Shown: positions 1 to 6,815 of the stretch, piece by piece | Layout: each line of letters opens with the position of its first letter | Numbering within the stretch: position 1 is the first letter of the stretch | Assembly: GCA_945867875.1 (NCBI GenBank) | Contig: CAMBJF010000078.1 | Coordinates: forward strand, 1 to 9,824 | Origin: an uncultured Ruminococcus sp. | Lineage (GTDB): Bacteria > Bacillota > Clostridia > Oscillospirales > Ruminococcaceae | Length of the DNA stretch: 9,824 nt | Direction: 5' to 3' | Position numbers and translations under genes: made by a program | Notes under the pieces: model-generated | The model's database searches: none | The model's input: only the letters and a program-made list of their open reading frames with translations | What the model was told of the DNA's origin: nothing

Positions 1-159
1 TTCTATAACCTGCTGCTCTCTGCCCTCCTGCAAAATGGGGAGGTCGTGCTCTTTCTTGTAAAGGGCAACGCTTTTGCATACCTCCATTCTTTTGAGGAAG
101 AGCTGGAGCATCTGTCCGTCAATGTCGTTTATTTCTTTTCTCAGGTCATCAAGATTCAT
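1..159 (-). CDS. Chorismate mutase, AroQ class (N-terminal part, cut by window edge)
   Basis: The first 53 codons of a gene running off the left edge. AroQ-class chorismate mutase converts chorismate to prephenate for Phe/Tyr synthesis in the cytoplasm. The peptide starts MNLDDLRKEINDIDGQMLQL and aligns without gaps to the E. coli PheA mutase domain at a constant offset of 4. Active-site residues R11, R28, K39, R51 and E52 of E. coli correspond to R7, R24, K35, R47 and E48 here. E. coli D48 is Q44 here, with E45 beside it. The start has a GAAAGGAAA ribosome site. The gene lies 71 bases downstream of the topoisomerase gene on the same strand. From this fragment it cannot be told whether it is monofunctional or fused to prephenate dehydratase, prephenate dehydrogenase or another shikimate-pathway domain. 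Confidence 0.88.
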   Translation of the reverse strand, partial: MNLDDLRKEINDIDGQMLQLFLKRMEVCKSVALYKKEHDLPILQEGREQQVIE

Positions 160-230
160 TATAAGTTTCCTTTCAGTTTATGCTGCTGTAATTGTGATTT
201 TAGGATATATTTAGCTTATATGATATCACA

Positions 231-2207
231 TTAACTGATATCCGCCAGTTCAAGATAAGCGCTGCCATTTTCGGAAATGTAGTCCTTGCGTCCGTCAAGG
301 TCATTTCCGAGGAGCAGGTCGAACATTTTCGAGGTAGCCTCCGCATCGGCGGGAGTTATCTTGATAAGCCGCCTTGTTTCGGGGTTCATAGTGGTGAGGG
401 ACATCATTTCGGGGTCATTCTCACCGAGACCTTTTGAGCGGTCAAGCTTGTATTTTTCGTCGCCTATTTTTGCAAGTATCTCAGTCTTTTCCTTTTCGTC
501 GTAAGCAAAATAGGTCATCTTTTTTGTGGTTATCTCAAACAGGGGAGACTCAGCGATATAAACGCAGCCCTGTTCGATAAGTGTGGGGGTGAGACGGTAC
601 AGCATCGTGAGCACCAGTGTTCTTATCTGGAATCCGTCCACATCGGCATCGGTACATATTATGACCTTGTTCCAGCGGAAATTGTCCATAGAGAAGCTTG
701 AAAGCTCCTTGTTGGCCTTTGACTTTACCTCAACGCCGCAGCCCAGAACTTTGATAAGGTCGGTGATGATATCGTTCTTGAATATCTTCTCATAATCCGC
801 TTTAAGGCAGTTGAGAATTTTTCCTCGAATGGGGATAATTGCCTGAAATTCCGCATTTCTTGCGGTCTTGCAGGAGCCGAGAGCCGAGTCACCCTCCACG
901 ATATAGACCTCACGTCTTGACTTGTCCCTTGTTCGGCAGTCAACGAATTTTTCAACCATATTCGCAAGGTCTATCTGCTTTGTAAGGCTGTTTTTGGTGT
1001 TCGCCCTTATCCTGTCCGCAGACTCTCTCGCACGCTTGTTTATAAGTATCTGATCCGCAATTTTATTTGCGTCATCGGGATTTTCGATGAAATAGACCTC
1101 AAGCTGATGCTTTAAAAAGTCCACCATATTTTCATAGATAGACTTGTTGTTTATCGCCTTTTTTGTCTGATTCTCGTATGATGTGTATGTGGAAAAGGTC
1201 GATGAAATGAGCACAAGGCTGTCGGCAATATCATCGTCTTTGACGGACTTCTCGTTCTTCTGATACTTGTTTGCGGTCTTGATGTAGTTGTCGATAGAAG
1301 AGCGGAATGCCTGCCTTACGGCTTTCTGAGGAGTTCCGTCATATTCAAGGAAGCTTGAATTGTGGTAATATTCCTGGAAGCTTACGGTTTTGGAGAATGT
1401 GAATGCGCAGGAAAGCTTCATTTTGTATTCGGGTCTGTCCGCAGCGTCACGTCCCTTTCTCTCGCAGGAGCAGAACTGGAGCGCCGTGAGATTTTCCTCG
1501 CCCACAATCTCTTTGAGATAATCGGTGATGCCGTTTTCATAGTAATATTCAGTCTCGTCAAAGCCCCCTGTTTCCTTTTCGATACGGAGAACAAATGTGA
1601 CCTTGGGGTTTACCACCGCCTGCTTTTTGAGCACCGACTCAAAATAATCCGCAGGGATATTTATGTCCGTGAAAACCTCCGAATCTGGTTTCCAGCGGGT
1701 CTTTGTACCCGTCTTTTTGGACTTTGCAGGCTCCTTGGAAAGTCCGCCTACGTTTTCGCCCTTTTCAAAATGGAGGTTGTATTTGTATCCGTCACGGAGT
1801 ACCTCAACGTCCATATATTCCGAAGCATACTGCGTTGCGCAGGCACCCAGACCGTTGAGACCCAGCGAAAATTCATAGTCATTGTTGTCATACTTGCCGC
1901 CTGCGTAAAGCTCGCAGTAAACAAGCTCCCAGTTCCAGCGCTGTTCGGAGTTGTTGAAGTCAACGGGGCAGCCTCGTCCGAAGTCCTCCACTTCAATGGA
2001 GTGGTCAAGGTAGCTTGTGACGATAATTTTGTCGCCGTGACCGTCACGGGCTTCATCTATGGAGTTTGAGACTATCTCAAAAACCGAGTGCTTGCAGCCC
2101 TCTAAGTCATCGGAGCCGAAAATTACCGCAGGGCGCTTTCTTACTCTGTCCGCACCCTTTAATATGCTGATACTTTCGTTATCGTAATCTTTTTTCTTTG
2201 CGCTCAT
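231..2207 (-). CDS. Type IIA DNA topoisomerase subunit B (GyrB/ParE-like, divergent)
   Basis: A full-length 658-aa ATPase subunit of a gyrase or topoisomerase IV type enzyme, which changes DNA supercoiling or unlinks chromosomes together with a GyrA/ParC partner. GHKL ATPase domain: FEIVSNSIDEA (catalytic E44, Mg-binding N48), D75 in EDFGRG, GGKYD at 103-107 and LGLNGLG at 115-121. The transducer QTK motif is at 347-349. TOPRIM domain: VEGDSA (E438) and TDADVDG (519-525). KGLGE is at 592-596. The length suits ParE or short GyrB. Several normally constant positions differ: GGLHGVG is LGLNGLG, DGSHIRTL is DGFQIRTL, and the segment before the first TOPRIM motif reads MVEKFVDC instead of LPGKLADC. 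No A-subunit gene is adjacent. The ribosome site AAAGGAA lies a long 13 bases before the ATG, but the conserved N-terminus supports this start. GyrB-paralog versus ParE is not decided by the sequence alone. Confidence 0.92.
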   Translation of the reverse strand: MSAKKKDYDNESISILKGADRVRKRPAVIFGSDDLEGCKHSVFEIVSNSIDEARDGHGDKIIVTSYLDHSIEVEDFGRGCPVDFNNSEQRWNWELVYCELYAGGKYDNNDYEFSLGLNGLGACATQYASEYMDVEVLRDGYKYNLHFEKGENVGGLSKEPAKSKKTGTKTRWKPDSEVFTDINIPADYFESVLKKQAVVNPKVTFVLRIEKETGGFDETEYYYENGITDYLKEIVGEENLTALQFCSCERKGRDAADRPEYKMKLSCAFTFSKTVSFQEYYHNSSFLEYDGTPQKAVRQAFRSSIDNYIKTANKYQKNEKSVKDDDIADSLVLISSTFSTYTSYENQTKKAINNKSIYENMVDFLKHQLEVYFIENPDDANKIADQILINKRARESADRIRANTKNSLTKQIDLANMVEKFVDCRTRDKSRREVYIVEGDSALGSCKTARNAEFQAIIPIRGKILNCLKADYEKIFKNDIITDLIKVLGCGVEVKSKANKELSSFSMDNFRWNKVIICTDADVDGFQIRTLVLTMLYRLTPTLIEQGCVYIAESPLFEITTKKMTYFAYDEKEKTEILAKIGDEKYKLDRSKGLGENDPEMMSLTTMNPETRRLIKITPADAEATSKMFDLLLGNDLDGRKDYISENGSAYLELADIS

Positions 2208-2242
2208 TTTGCTGTGATTTTTCCTTTCACTTGATATATGTG

Positions 2243-2725
2243 TTATATGTTTACAATGTTTGCTTCATTCCCGTGTTCCCGAATGAGCCGTACAAGGTCA
2301 TCTGCGCCGAGCCATATCGTAGCGGTGTTGTCATTGGGGTGAACGCCTATCATATTTCCCTCAAACTCAGCGTCAAGGAAGAATATTACACGGTGCAATG
2401 GGTCATTCAAAAGACCGAGAGGTGTCACCGAACCCGGTGTCAGGGACATATATTCCATAAGGTCGTCAGCAGATGCAAAGGACAGATTTCTCAGCCCGTT
2501 CTGCTTACGAAATTCTTTCAGGTCAACACGCTTTTCGCCCCTTACCGTGATAAGGTAATAATTCCGCTTTTTATCGTCTCTTACAAAGAGATTTTTTGCC
2601 TCGCATTCAGGGTGTGGGAGGTCGATCTCACTCAGCTCCTCCATATTGAAAACAGCCTTGTGTTCAGCCTTTTCATAGGGAATGCCCTTGGCGGTGAGGT
2701 ATTCGTATATTTCCTTTTTATCCAT
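2243..2725 (-). CDS. YbaK/ProX-family aminoacyl-tRNA deacylase (Ala-tRNAPro editing type)
   Basis: A 160-aa single-domain protein of the YbaK/EbsC fold, closest in pattern to ProX/PrdX (ProXp-ala). These proteins hydrolyse alanine wrongly attached to tRNA-Pro and so protect proline codons from mistranslation. Visible family features: N-terminal DKKEIYEYLTAKGIPY, EHKAVF at 21-26, the lysine motif AKNLF (K44), NYYLITV at 55-61, GSVTPLGLLND at 98-108 and HPNDNTAT at 129-136. The frame extends upstream to 2824, but family members start at the MDKKEIY methionine. The ATG at 2725 is better spaced from the weak GTGAG ribosome site than the adjacent ATG at 2728. The preceding gene stops 5-8 bases upstream, so translational coupling is likely. 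Ala-tRNAPro specificity is inferred from family resemblance. Confidence 0.88.
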   Translation of the reverse strand: MDKKEIYEYLTAKGIPYEKAEHKAVFNMEELSEIDLPHPECEAKNLFVRDDKKRNYYLITVRGEKRVDLKEFRKQNGLRNLSFASADDLMEYMSLTPGSVTPLGLLNDPLHRVIFFLDAEFEGNMIGVHPNDNTATIWLGADDLVRLIREHGNEANIVNI

Positions 2726-2733
2726 CATCAGGC

Positions 2734-3057
2734 TCACTTTACATTTGCAATATTTTTCTCTCTGTAATCGAGGATATATTTGCAGCCTGCAAAGACAGCA
2801 CCGAAGAATATCACAGGCTTCCAATCCACCTTTGAGCGGCGGGAGCTTACATATACCGCAGAGGGCTTGTCACCTGAGCCGATAGTGTAAAGTGCCGCAG
2901 GTATGCCGTTTTCCACCACTATCTTTGTTGGACGGGCATTGACCACCGCTTTCAGCACAACTTCGCTCAAAAACGAGGAGATGCAGGCAGCTGCGGCAGT
3001 TTTGCCCACAAGCTCAATAACCTCTCTGAGAGTCTGTTCATCAACATAATAGCTCAT
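2734..3057 (-). CDS. Hypothetical protein, 107 aa
   Basis: I do not recognise this protein. It begins MSYYVDEQTLREVIELVGKT. It has an Ala-rich amphipathic stretch at about 18-42 (TAAAACISSFLSEVVLKAVV), a basic or mixed middle with a possible beta pattern (TKIVVENGIPAALYTIGSG), and a C-terminal mildly hydrophobic segment at about 81-94 (VIFFGAVFAGCKYIL) that ends in charged residues. There is no clear signal peptide or metal motif. It is very likely a real gene: the start overlaps the tadA-GNAT stop as TAATG (one shared base), it is preceded by a strong GGGAGGA ribosome site, and it sits in frame within a tightly packed operon just before the ProX gene. Function is unknown. A peripheral membrane association through the C-terminal segment is only a guess. 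Confidence 0.75.
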   Translation of the reverse strand: MSYYVDEQTLREVIELVGKTAAAACISSFLSEVVLKAVVNARPTKIVVENGIPAALYTIGSGDKPSAVYVSSRRSKVDWKPVIFFGAVFAGCKYILDYREKNIANVK

Positions 3058-4028
3058 TACTTTTCCTCCCTCAAATCAAGCTCCATAAAATAATCGTCCA
3101 TAACGAAGCCGTTTCCGATGTCCGTGACCCCGTCGCCAATGGTCACAAAGCCCATAGCTTTGTAAGCGGCAATGGTGGTGTCATTGTATTTGTTCACCGT
3201 GAGCCATATCGCTCTGAGACTGCGCTCACGGGCGATATCAATAAGCTGCTCCAGAGCCTTTCGGGCATATTTCTTTCCACGCTCTTCCTTTTTCAGATAG
3301 AGCTTTGAGAGAAAAAGCCTGTCGCCGTCGGGCTTAATGGCGGTGTAGCCCACGTCATTTCCGCCCTTTTTGATGAAATAGTATTCATATCCCTCTTTGA
3401 GGTTTTCCTTTTCAGCCTCAAAGGAGCAGAATTTTTTCACCATAAAATCTATCTGTTCGGGGGAGAGTATTTTCGGGAAATACTCGTGCCATATGCTGTC
3501 CGCAATGTCCGCAACTCTTTTCAGCTGGTCGTCTGTTTCTGCCTTAACAAGCTTTATTCCTTCCATTCTATCACTCCTCATTCTCTTAAAAAATATTTTC
3601 AGTACCTGTGCGCATTCGTTTTCCATATATCCGCCCGTTATTTCGGGGCGGTGATTGTAGGGCAGAGCCGAAAGGTCTGTTACAGAGCCTAAAGAGCCAG
3701 CCTTTTTGTCATATGCGCCGTATATCACCCTGTCGATGCGGGAGTTTATTATCCCCCCCGTGCACATAGGGCAGGGTTCAAGGGTAACATACATATCGCA
3801 GCCCGAGAGCCGCCAGCCGCCGAGATACAAAGCGGCGTTCTGTATGGCTTCAAGCTCTGCGTGAGCCAGAGGACTGCGGCTTTTTTCACGGCTGTTCCGT
3901 CCCTCGCCAACGATCATGCCGTCCCTTTTTCGGACAATCACAGCGCCAACGGGGACTTCTCCCTCAGCCGCCGCCATATCCGCAAGCTGTAAGGCTCTTT
4001 TCATATAAATATCGTCCGTCACAGCCAT
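3057..4028 (-). CDS. tadA: tRNA(adenosine34) deaminase TadA fused to a GNAT acetyltransferase
   Basis: Numbering is for the 323-aa product from the ATG at 4028. Residues 1 to about 150 are TadA, the zinc deaminase that makes inosine at the tRNA-Arg wobble base: HAELEA (zinc H56, proton-shuttle E58) and EPCPMC (zinc C86, C89). Residues 155-323 are a GNAT N-acetyltransferase with an RGKKYA acetyl-CoA loop at 250-255 and a YNDTTIAAYKAMGF motif near 281-294. Its substrate is unknown. The two domains join with no stop codon where TadA normally ends (FFKRMRSDR). The frame opens at 4100, but the ATG at 4028 fits the TadA N-terminus, has a CTGGAGA ribosome site and overlaps the upstream gene by 10 bases. 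A strong internal ribosome site precedes M155, so a separate GNAT protein may also be made. Confidence 0.92.
   Translation of the reverse strand: MAVTDDIYMKRALQLADMAAAEGEVPVGAVIVRKRDGMIVGEGRNSREKSRSPLAHAELEAIQNAALYLGGWRLSGCDMYVTLEPCPMCTGGIINSRIDRVIYGAYDKKAGSLGSVTDLSALPYNHRPEITGGYMENECAQVLKIFFKRMRSDRMEGIKLVKAETDDQLKRVADIADSIWHEYFPKILSPEQIDFMVKKFCSFEAEKENLKEGYEYYFIKKGGNDVGYTAIKPDGDRLFLSKLYLKKEERGKKYARKALEQLIDIARERSLRAIWLTVNKYNDTTIAAYKAMGFVTIGDGVTDIGNGFVMDDYFMELDLREEK
3564..3578 (-). promoter_or_regulatory. Internal ribosome binding site and ATG at the TadA-GNAT junction
   Basis: On the minus strand AGGAG (3578-3574) is followed by 7 bases and then an in-frame ATG at 3566. This is a textbook Shine-Dalgarno arrangement lying exactly at the domain boundary. 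Starting here would give a complete 169-aa GNAT protein. The bases between the site and the ATG read TGATAGA, which contains stop codons in the other frame only. This is what would be expected if two separate genes had merged by loss of the tadA stop, or if the GNAT is translated both as a fusion and alone. Confidence 0.65.
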
Positions 4029-5167
4029 TTTGTCTCCAGTATCATCAGAGTAAGTGTAAGGCTTATCCACATAAGCACCGAAGCGTTTGTGAGACAGCAC
4101 ATAATGCGCTCGTGGGTGTCAAGGTACATCTTGTAAAGGGGCAGGCTTATTTTGTTGCTGTGCTTTTTGATAAACACCGCAACGGCGATGAAGCCCACGG
4201 TGATGTAAATGAGCAGGAGCGCCACGGTTATAGTGATGTACATTCCCTCGGGGGGCTGTGAGCAGCGGATCACCGTGAGAAAATATACCGTTGAGCTTAT
4301 GAGGATACGCATAATAAAGCCTGATGCCAGCGAACCCGTTCTGACCACAAAGAAGCCTATTATGAGCATTGTTGTGAATGAAAACAGGAACGAGTGATAA
4401 TTTCCCGTGGTCGCAGCGGCGATGATGCTTGTGAGCACAAGGGCGTAGCCGTCGCCGAATTGTTTGAGTATCTGTAAAACGATACCGTGGTGGATTATCT
4501 CGCTGATAATTGGAATTATGACTGCCGAGAGCAGTGCGGAAAGCACAAAGCACAGCTTGCTCCGGGGTATCCACACGCTGTAATTTGGGTCGATGCCGAT
4601 AATTGACACAAAGGTATGCTGGATATTTGAAAGAATGGTGGCTATGCCGAAGGTGAGCATCGCCATAGGCGCAGCGATGCCGAAAAGGGGCTTGTTGTAA
4701 ATCTTCATCGGCATAAGCAGCTTTCGGGGCATTTTGATTTTTTTGAGAAGATAGAACACAGGCAGAATCCGTGTCAGTATCTTCACGAGATAGTCCGAAA
4801 GCACAGCCGTGTATTCATTTACGGAAATGAGCCGCATAATATGGTAGAAAAACGGGATCTCACCGAGAGGAGCAACGGTTTTTATCACCCATATGAGGAG
4901 ATTCAAGACCGTGTATATGCATAAAAATTTTGCCAGCAGGGAATGTATCTCAACGATAACGGAGCGTTCCGCCGCCTGAGGAGACTCGGTGATAAAGCCC
5001 TCGCCGTCACGGTAGGTGAGCTCGTCGGAGTTGTCGAGAAAGTAGAAGCCGTAGTCCTTTTTGTGTTCAATACGCCATTTGCGGTAGATTTCGCTGTATT
5101 CCTTGTCCTGAAGCTTCAGTGAAGCGATGCGGCTGTCGCTGTTGTCCCTTTTTTTCGTAATAGCCAT
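4019..5167 (-). CDS. CPBP-family (CAAX protease-like) integral membrane protein, degenerate active site
   Basis: A 382-aa polytopic membrane protein. A hydrophilic N-terminus of about 70 residues is followed by roughly eight hydrophobic segments (about 78-97, 128-142, 161-180, 205-222, 240-255, 261-276, 283-300, 310-333, 359-377). The arrangement SEIIHHG at 222-228, then an alanine-rich helix ending at H258, then FFVVRTGSLASGFIMR at 272-287, matches the CPBP/Abi fold (EExxxRG ... H ... RTGSL...H). However, the first Glu is Ser222, the Arg is His227, and the final His is replaced by Met/Arg. It may therefore be a non-catalytic relative, or use different ligands. The ATG has an AAAGGAG site 8 bases upstream and is the first gene after a promoter. 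Its end overlaps tadA by 10 bases. Substrate and role are unknown. Confidence 0.7.
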   Translation of the reverse strand: MAITKKRDNSDSRIASLKLQDKEYSEIYRKWRIEHKKDYGFYFLDNSDELTYRDGEGFITESPQAAERSVIVEIHSLLAKFLCIYTVLNLLIWVIKTVAPLGEIPFFYHIMRLISVNEYTAVLSDYLVKILTRILPVFYLLKKIKMPRKLLMPMKIYNKPLFGIAAPMAMLTFGIATILSNIQHTFVSIIGIDPNYSVWIPRSKLCFVLSALLSAVIIPIISEIIHHGIVLQILKQFGDGYALVLTSIIAAATTGNYHSFLFSFTTMLIIGFFVVRTGSLASGFIMRILISSTVYFLTVIRCSQPPEGMYITITVALLLIYITVGFIAVAVFIKKHSNKISLPLYKMYLDTHERIMCCLTNASVLMWISLTLTLMILETKWL

Positions 5168-5208
5168 AAGACAGACTCCTTTCCCTGTTTTTGCGTATGA
5201 TTAAAAAT

Positions 5209-5217
5209 ATTATACCA
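5209..5217 (-). promoter_or_regulatory. Extended -10 promoter for the leftward operon
   Basis: The minus strand reads TGGTATAAT (5217-5209), an extended -10 with a perfect TATAAT, 42 bases before the CPBP ATG at 5167. No good -35 lies at 17 bases (ACAAAA), which fits an extended -10 type. It probably drives the CPBP-tadA-hypothetical-ProX genes and perhaps the topoisomerase and chorismate mutase genes. Confidence 0.6.
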
Positions 5218-5338
5218 CATATTTCATTAGTTTTTGTGAATTTTTTGTGTACATACCCCGCGATATTTTGTTGATGAACAAGCATCGGGGGGCTTTGTAT
5301 ATTTCGTATCAAATCGGCGTAATAATACATAAATTCTC

Positions 5339-5367
5339 TTGCATTTTCACGGCATTTCTGCTATACT
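5339..5367 (+). promoter_or_regulatory. Sigma-A-type promoter for the dCMP deaminase gene
   Basis: TTGCAT (5339-5344), a 17-base spacer and TATACT (5362-5367) lie 37 bases before the deaminase ATG at 5404. It is divergent from the leftward operon promoter. Confidence 0.65.
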
Positions 5368-5403
5368 TATTATATTATAATTCAGAAAGGGGCATATAGC
5401 CAG

Positions 5404-5901
5404 ATGAGCACAGTTCAGAGACGGGACAAAATAAATTATTACCTTGACATCGCCGAGACCGTTCTTGAGCGTGGGACCTGCCTGCGCAGAAATTTCGGAG
5501 CGATAATCGTTAAAAATGATGAAATAGTTTCCACGGGATATGTGGGCGCACCCAGAGGCAGAATGAACTGCTGCGACCTTGGCTACTGCACAAGAGAAAA
5601 GCTTGGTATCCCCAAGGGCCAGAGATACGAGCTTTGCCGCAGCGTCCACGCCGAGGCAAACGCCATTATCTCCGCCGAAAGAAGCGACACTATCGGTGCC
5701 ACCATTTACCTTGCCTGTCACGACGCAAAAACAGGGGAGCTGTACGGCGATGTTGAGCCATGCTCAATGTGCAAGCGCCTTATCATAAACGCAGGCATTG
5801 CCACCGTCATTATCCGCAACACCCACGACAAATACACCACCATAAACGTCCAGAGCTGGGTGGAGAATGACGAGTCAATTGAGGGCACTGACGGGTATTA
5901 A
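5404..5901 (+). CDS. dCMP deaminase (ComEB/deoxycytidylate deaminase family)
   Basis: A 165-aa zinc hydrolase expected to deaminate dCMP to dUMP, feeding thymidylate synthesis. Catalytic motif: VHAEANAI, with zinc H82 and catalytic E84. Zinc cysteines: EPCSMC, with C120 and C123. Further upstream the GAPRGRMNC segment, C56/C57, C62 and C78 match the ComEB/dCMP deaminase layout, where extra Cys residues can hold a second zinc. C78 in the CRSVHAE stretch is typical. The start is preceded by AAAGGGG about 10 bases upstream. The gene stands alone: it has its own promoter and ends at a terminator shared with the converging AIM24 gene. It is a second zinc nucleotide-deaminase-fold protein in the window but belongs to a different family from TadA. 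Confidence 0.92.
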   Translation: MSTVQRRDKINYYLDIAETVLERGTCLRRNFGAIIVKNDEIVSTGYVGAPRGRMNCCDLGYCTREKLGIPKGQRYELCRSVHAEANAIISAERSDTIGATIYLACHDAKTGELYGDVEPCSMCKRLIINAGIATVIIRNTHDKYTTINVQSWVENDESIEGTDGY

Positions 5902-5916
5902 TATTTTACAAATATA

Positions 5917-5949
5917 AAAACCGCCTGCGGAAAGCTCCGAGGCGGTTTT
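5917..5949. terminator. Bidirectional intrinsic terminator between dCMP deaminase and AIM24 genes
   Basis: A perfect 10-bp outer stem AAAACCGCCT (5917-5926) / AGGCGGTTTT (5940-5949) encloses an inner CGGA/TCCG pair. T-runs lie on the right for the plus strand and A-runs on the left for the minus strand, so it can serve both converging genes. Confidence 0.88.
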
Positions 5950-5967
5950 GTAAAGCATATTCGGTTA

Positions 5968-6669
5968 TCAGTTGCCTGTAGCGATATAGGGCTGGATAGC
6001 ACCTGCAAGAATGTTTGCGGGCATTGTCTGGAGCCATATCTTGCCGGGGCCTGTTACCTTTGTGTTGAAGAGGCCCTCGCCGCCGAGGAGCATATTTCCG
6101 ACGCCCTTAACGGTCTCGATGTCCATAGAGCAGGTTGCTTCCATAGCTGCAAGATAGCCTGTGTCGATGAGCATAGACTGACCTGCCGCAAGCTCGTATT
6201 CAACGATGCCGCCGTTTATCTCAAGGAAAACCATACCGTTTCCAGTGAACTTCTGCATAATGAAGCCCTCGCCGCCGAAGAGACCTGCGCCGATCTTCTT
6301 CTGGAAGAAAATTTCCATATTAACGCCGATGGTGTTTGCAAGGTATGCGGATTTCTGAGCAACGATAGCACGGGAAGCTGTGTCGAAGCAGATGATGTCG
6401 CCGGGGAATGTGGAAGCGAAAGCGATCTCACCGGGACCGCCTGTTGCGGAATATGTATTGCGGAAAACGGACTCGCCTGTTACAGCGCTCTTAGCCATTT
6501 TTCCGAGAGCACCGAGGAGACCTGCGCCGCCGCCCGAGCCGAGACCTGTCTGCATCTGCATTGTGGGGGTCATCCAGGACATTGCACCCTTCTGGCACTC
6601 AATAGACTCGCCTGCCTGAAGCTTACAGATAAGCACGGGCAGAGGAGCATTTTTTACTTCATACTGCAT
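5968..6669 (-). CDS. AIM24 / TIGR00266 family protein
   Basis: A 233-aa protein of the AIM24 (DUF124, TIGR00266) beta-barrel family, which is widespread in bacteria but has no settled biochemical function. Family marks: N-terminal MQYEVKNAPLPVLICKLQ, the MSWM segment at 30-33, a glycine-rich loop at about 42-57 (GLGSGGGAGLLGALG), then TGESVFRNTYSA and GGPGEIAFAS...FPGDI at 77-92. Repeated FGGEGFIMQKFTG-type units follow. There are no membrane spans. The frame opens further upstream, but the ATG at 6669 has a near-perfect GGAGGT site and fits the family start. The gene has its own consensus promoter and is divergent from a WYL regulator gene. Confidence 0.87.
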   Translation of the reverse strand: MQYEVKNAPLPVLICKLQAGESIECQKGAMSWMTPTMQMQTGLGSGGGAGLLGALGKMAKSAVTGESVFRNTYSATGGPGEIAFASTFPGDIICFDTASRAIVAQKSAYLANTIGVNMEIFFQKKIGAGLFGGEGFIMQKFTGNGMVFLEINGGIVEYELAAGQSMLIDTGYLAAMEATCSMDIETVKGVGNMLLGGEGLFNTKVTGPGKIWLQTMPANILAGAIQPYIATGN

Positions 6670-6719
6670 AATAATACCTCCATAATTCAATAATATCATA
6701 ATCAGATTTCTGTAAATTT

Positions 6720-6748
6720 ATCATAACACATATTGATAAATATGTCAA
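6720..6748 (-). promoter_or_regulatory. Consensus promoter for the AIM24 gene
   Basis: The minus strand carries TTGACA (6748-6743), a 17-base spacer and TATGAT (6725-6720), about 50 bases before the ATG at 6669. It is a near-consensus sigma-A promoter with a palindrome inside its spacer. Confidence 0.78.
6728..6745. repeat. Palindrome in the AIM24 promoter, candidate operator
   Basis: A perfect inverted repeat ACATATT-gata-AATATGT (7-4-7) lies between the -10 and -35 and overlaps the -35 by three bases. It is in the divergent region next to a WYL transcription regulator gene, so repressor binding here would block AIM24 transcription. A second, weaker palindrome AAATTC-taatc-GAATTT lies at 6760-6776. 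Chance is possible in AT-rich DNA. Confidence 0.45.
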
Positions 6749-6815
6749 TACTATTTTACAAATTCTAATCGAATTTTAAACAAATTTTATTTTAATAACA
6801 GAAAGAAGTGGTCAT

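Noticed and set aside
1362..2069. Plus-strand open frame of 235 codons inside the topoisomerase gene
   Set aside because: It lies wholly antisense to a clearly conserved gene, has no ribosome site or recognisable motifs, and its codon pattern mirrors the real gene.
2198..2767. Plus-strand open frame of 189 codons opposite the ProX gene
   Set aside because: Antisense shadow of a conserved protein. No promoter or ribosome site.
4119..4574. Minus-strand 151-codon frame within the CPBP gene in another phase
   Set aside because: It overlaps a hydrophobic membrane protein with a good start site. The His/Arg-rich translation is typical of an out-of-frame reading.
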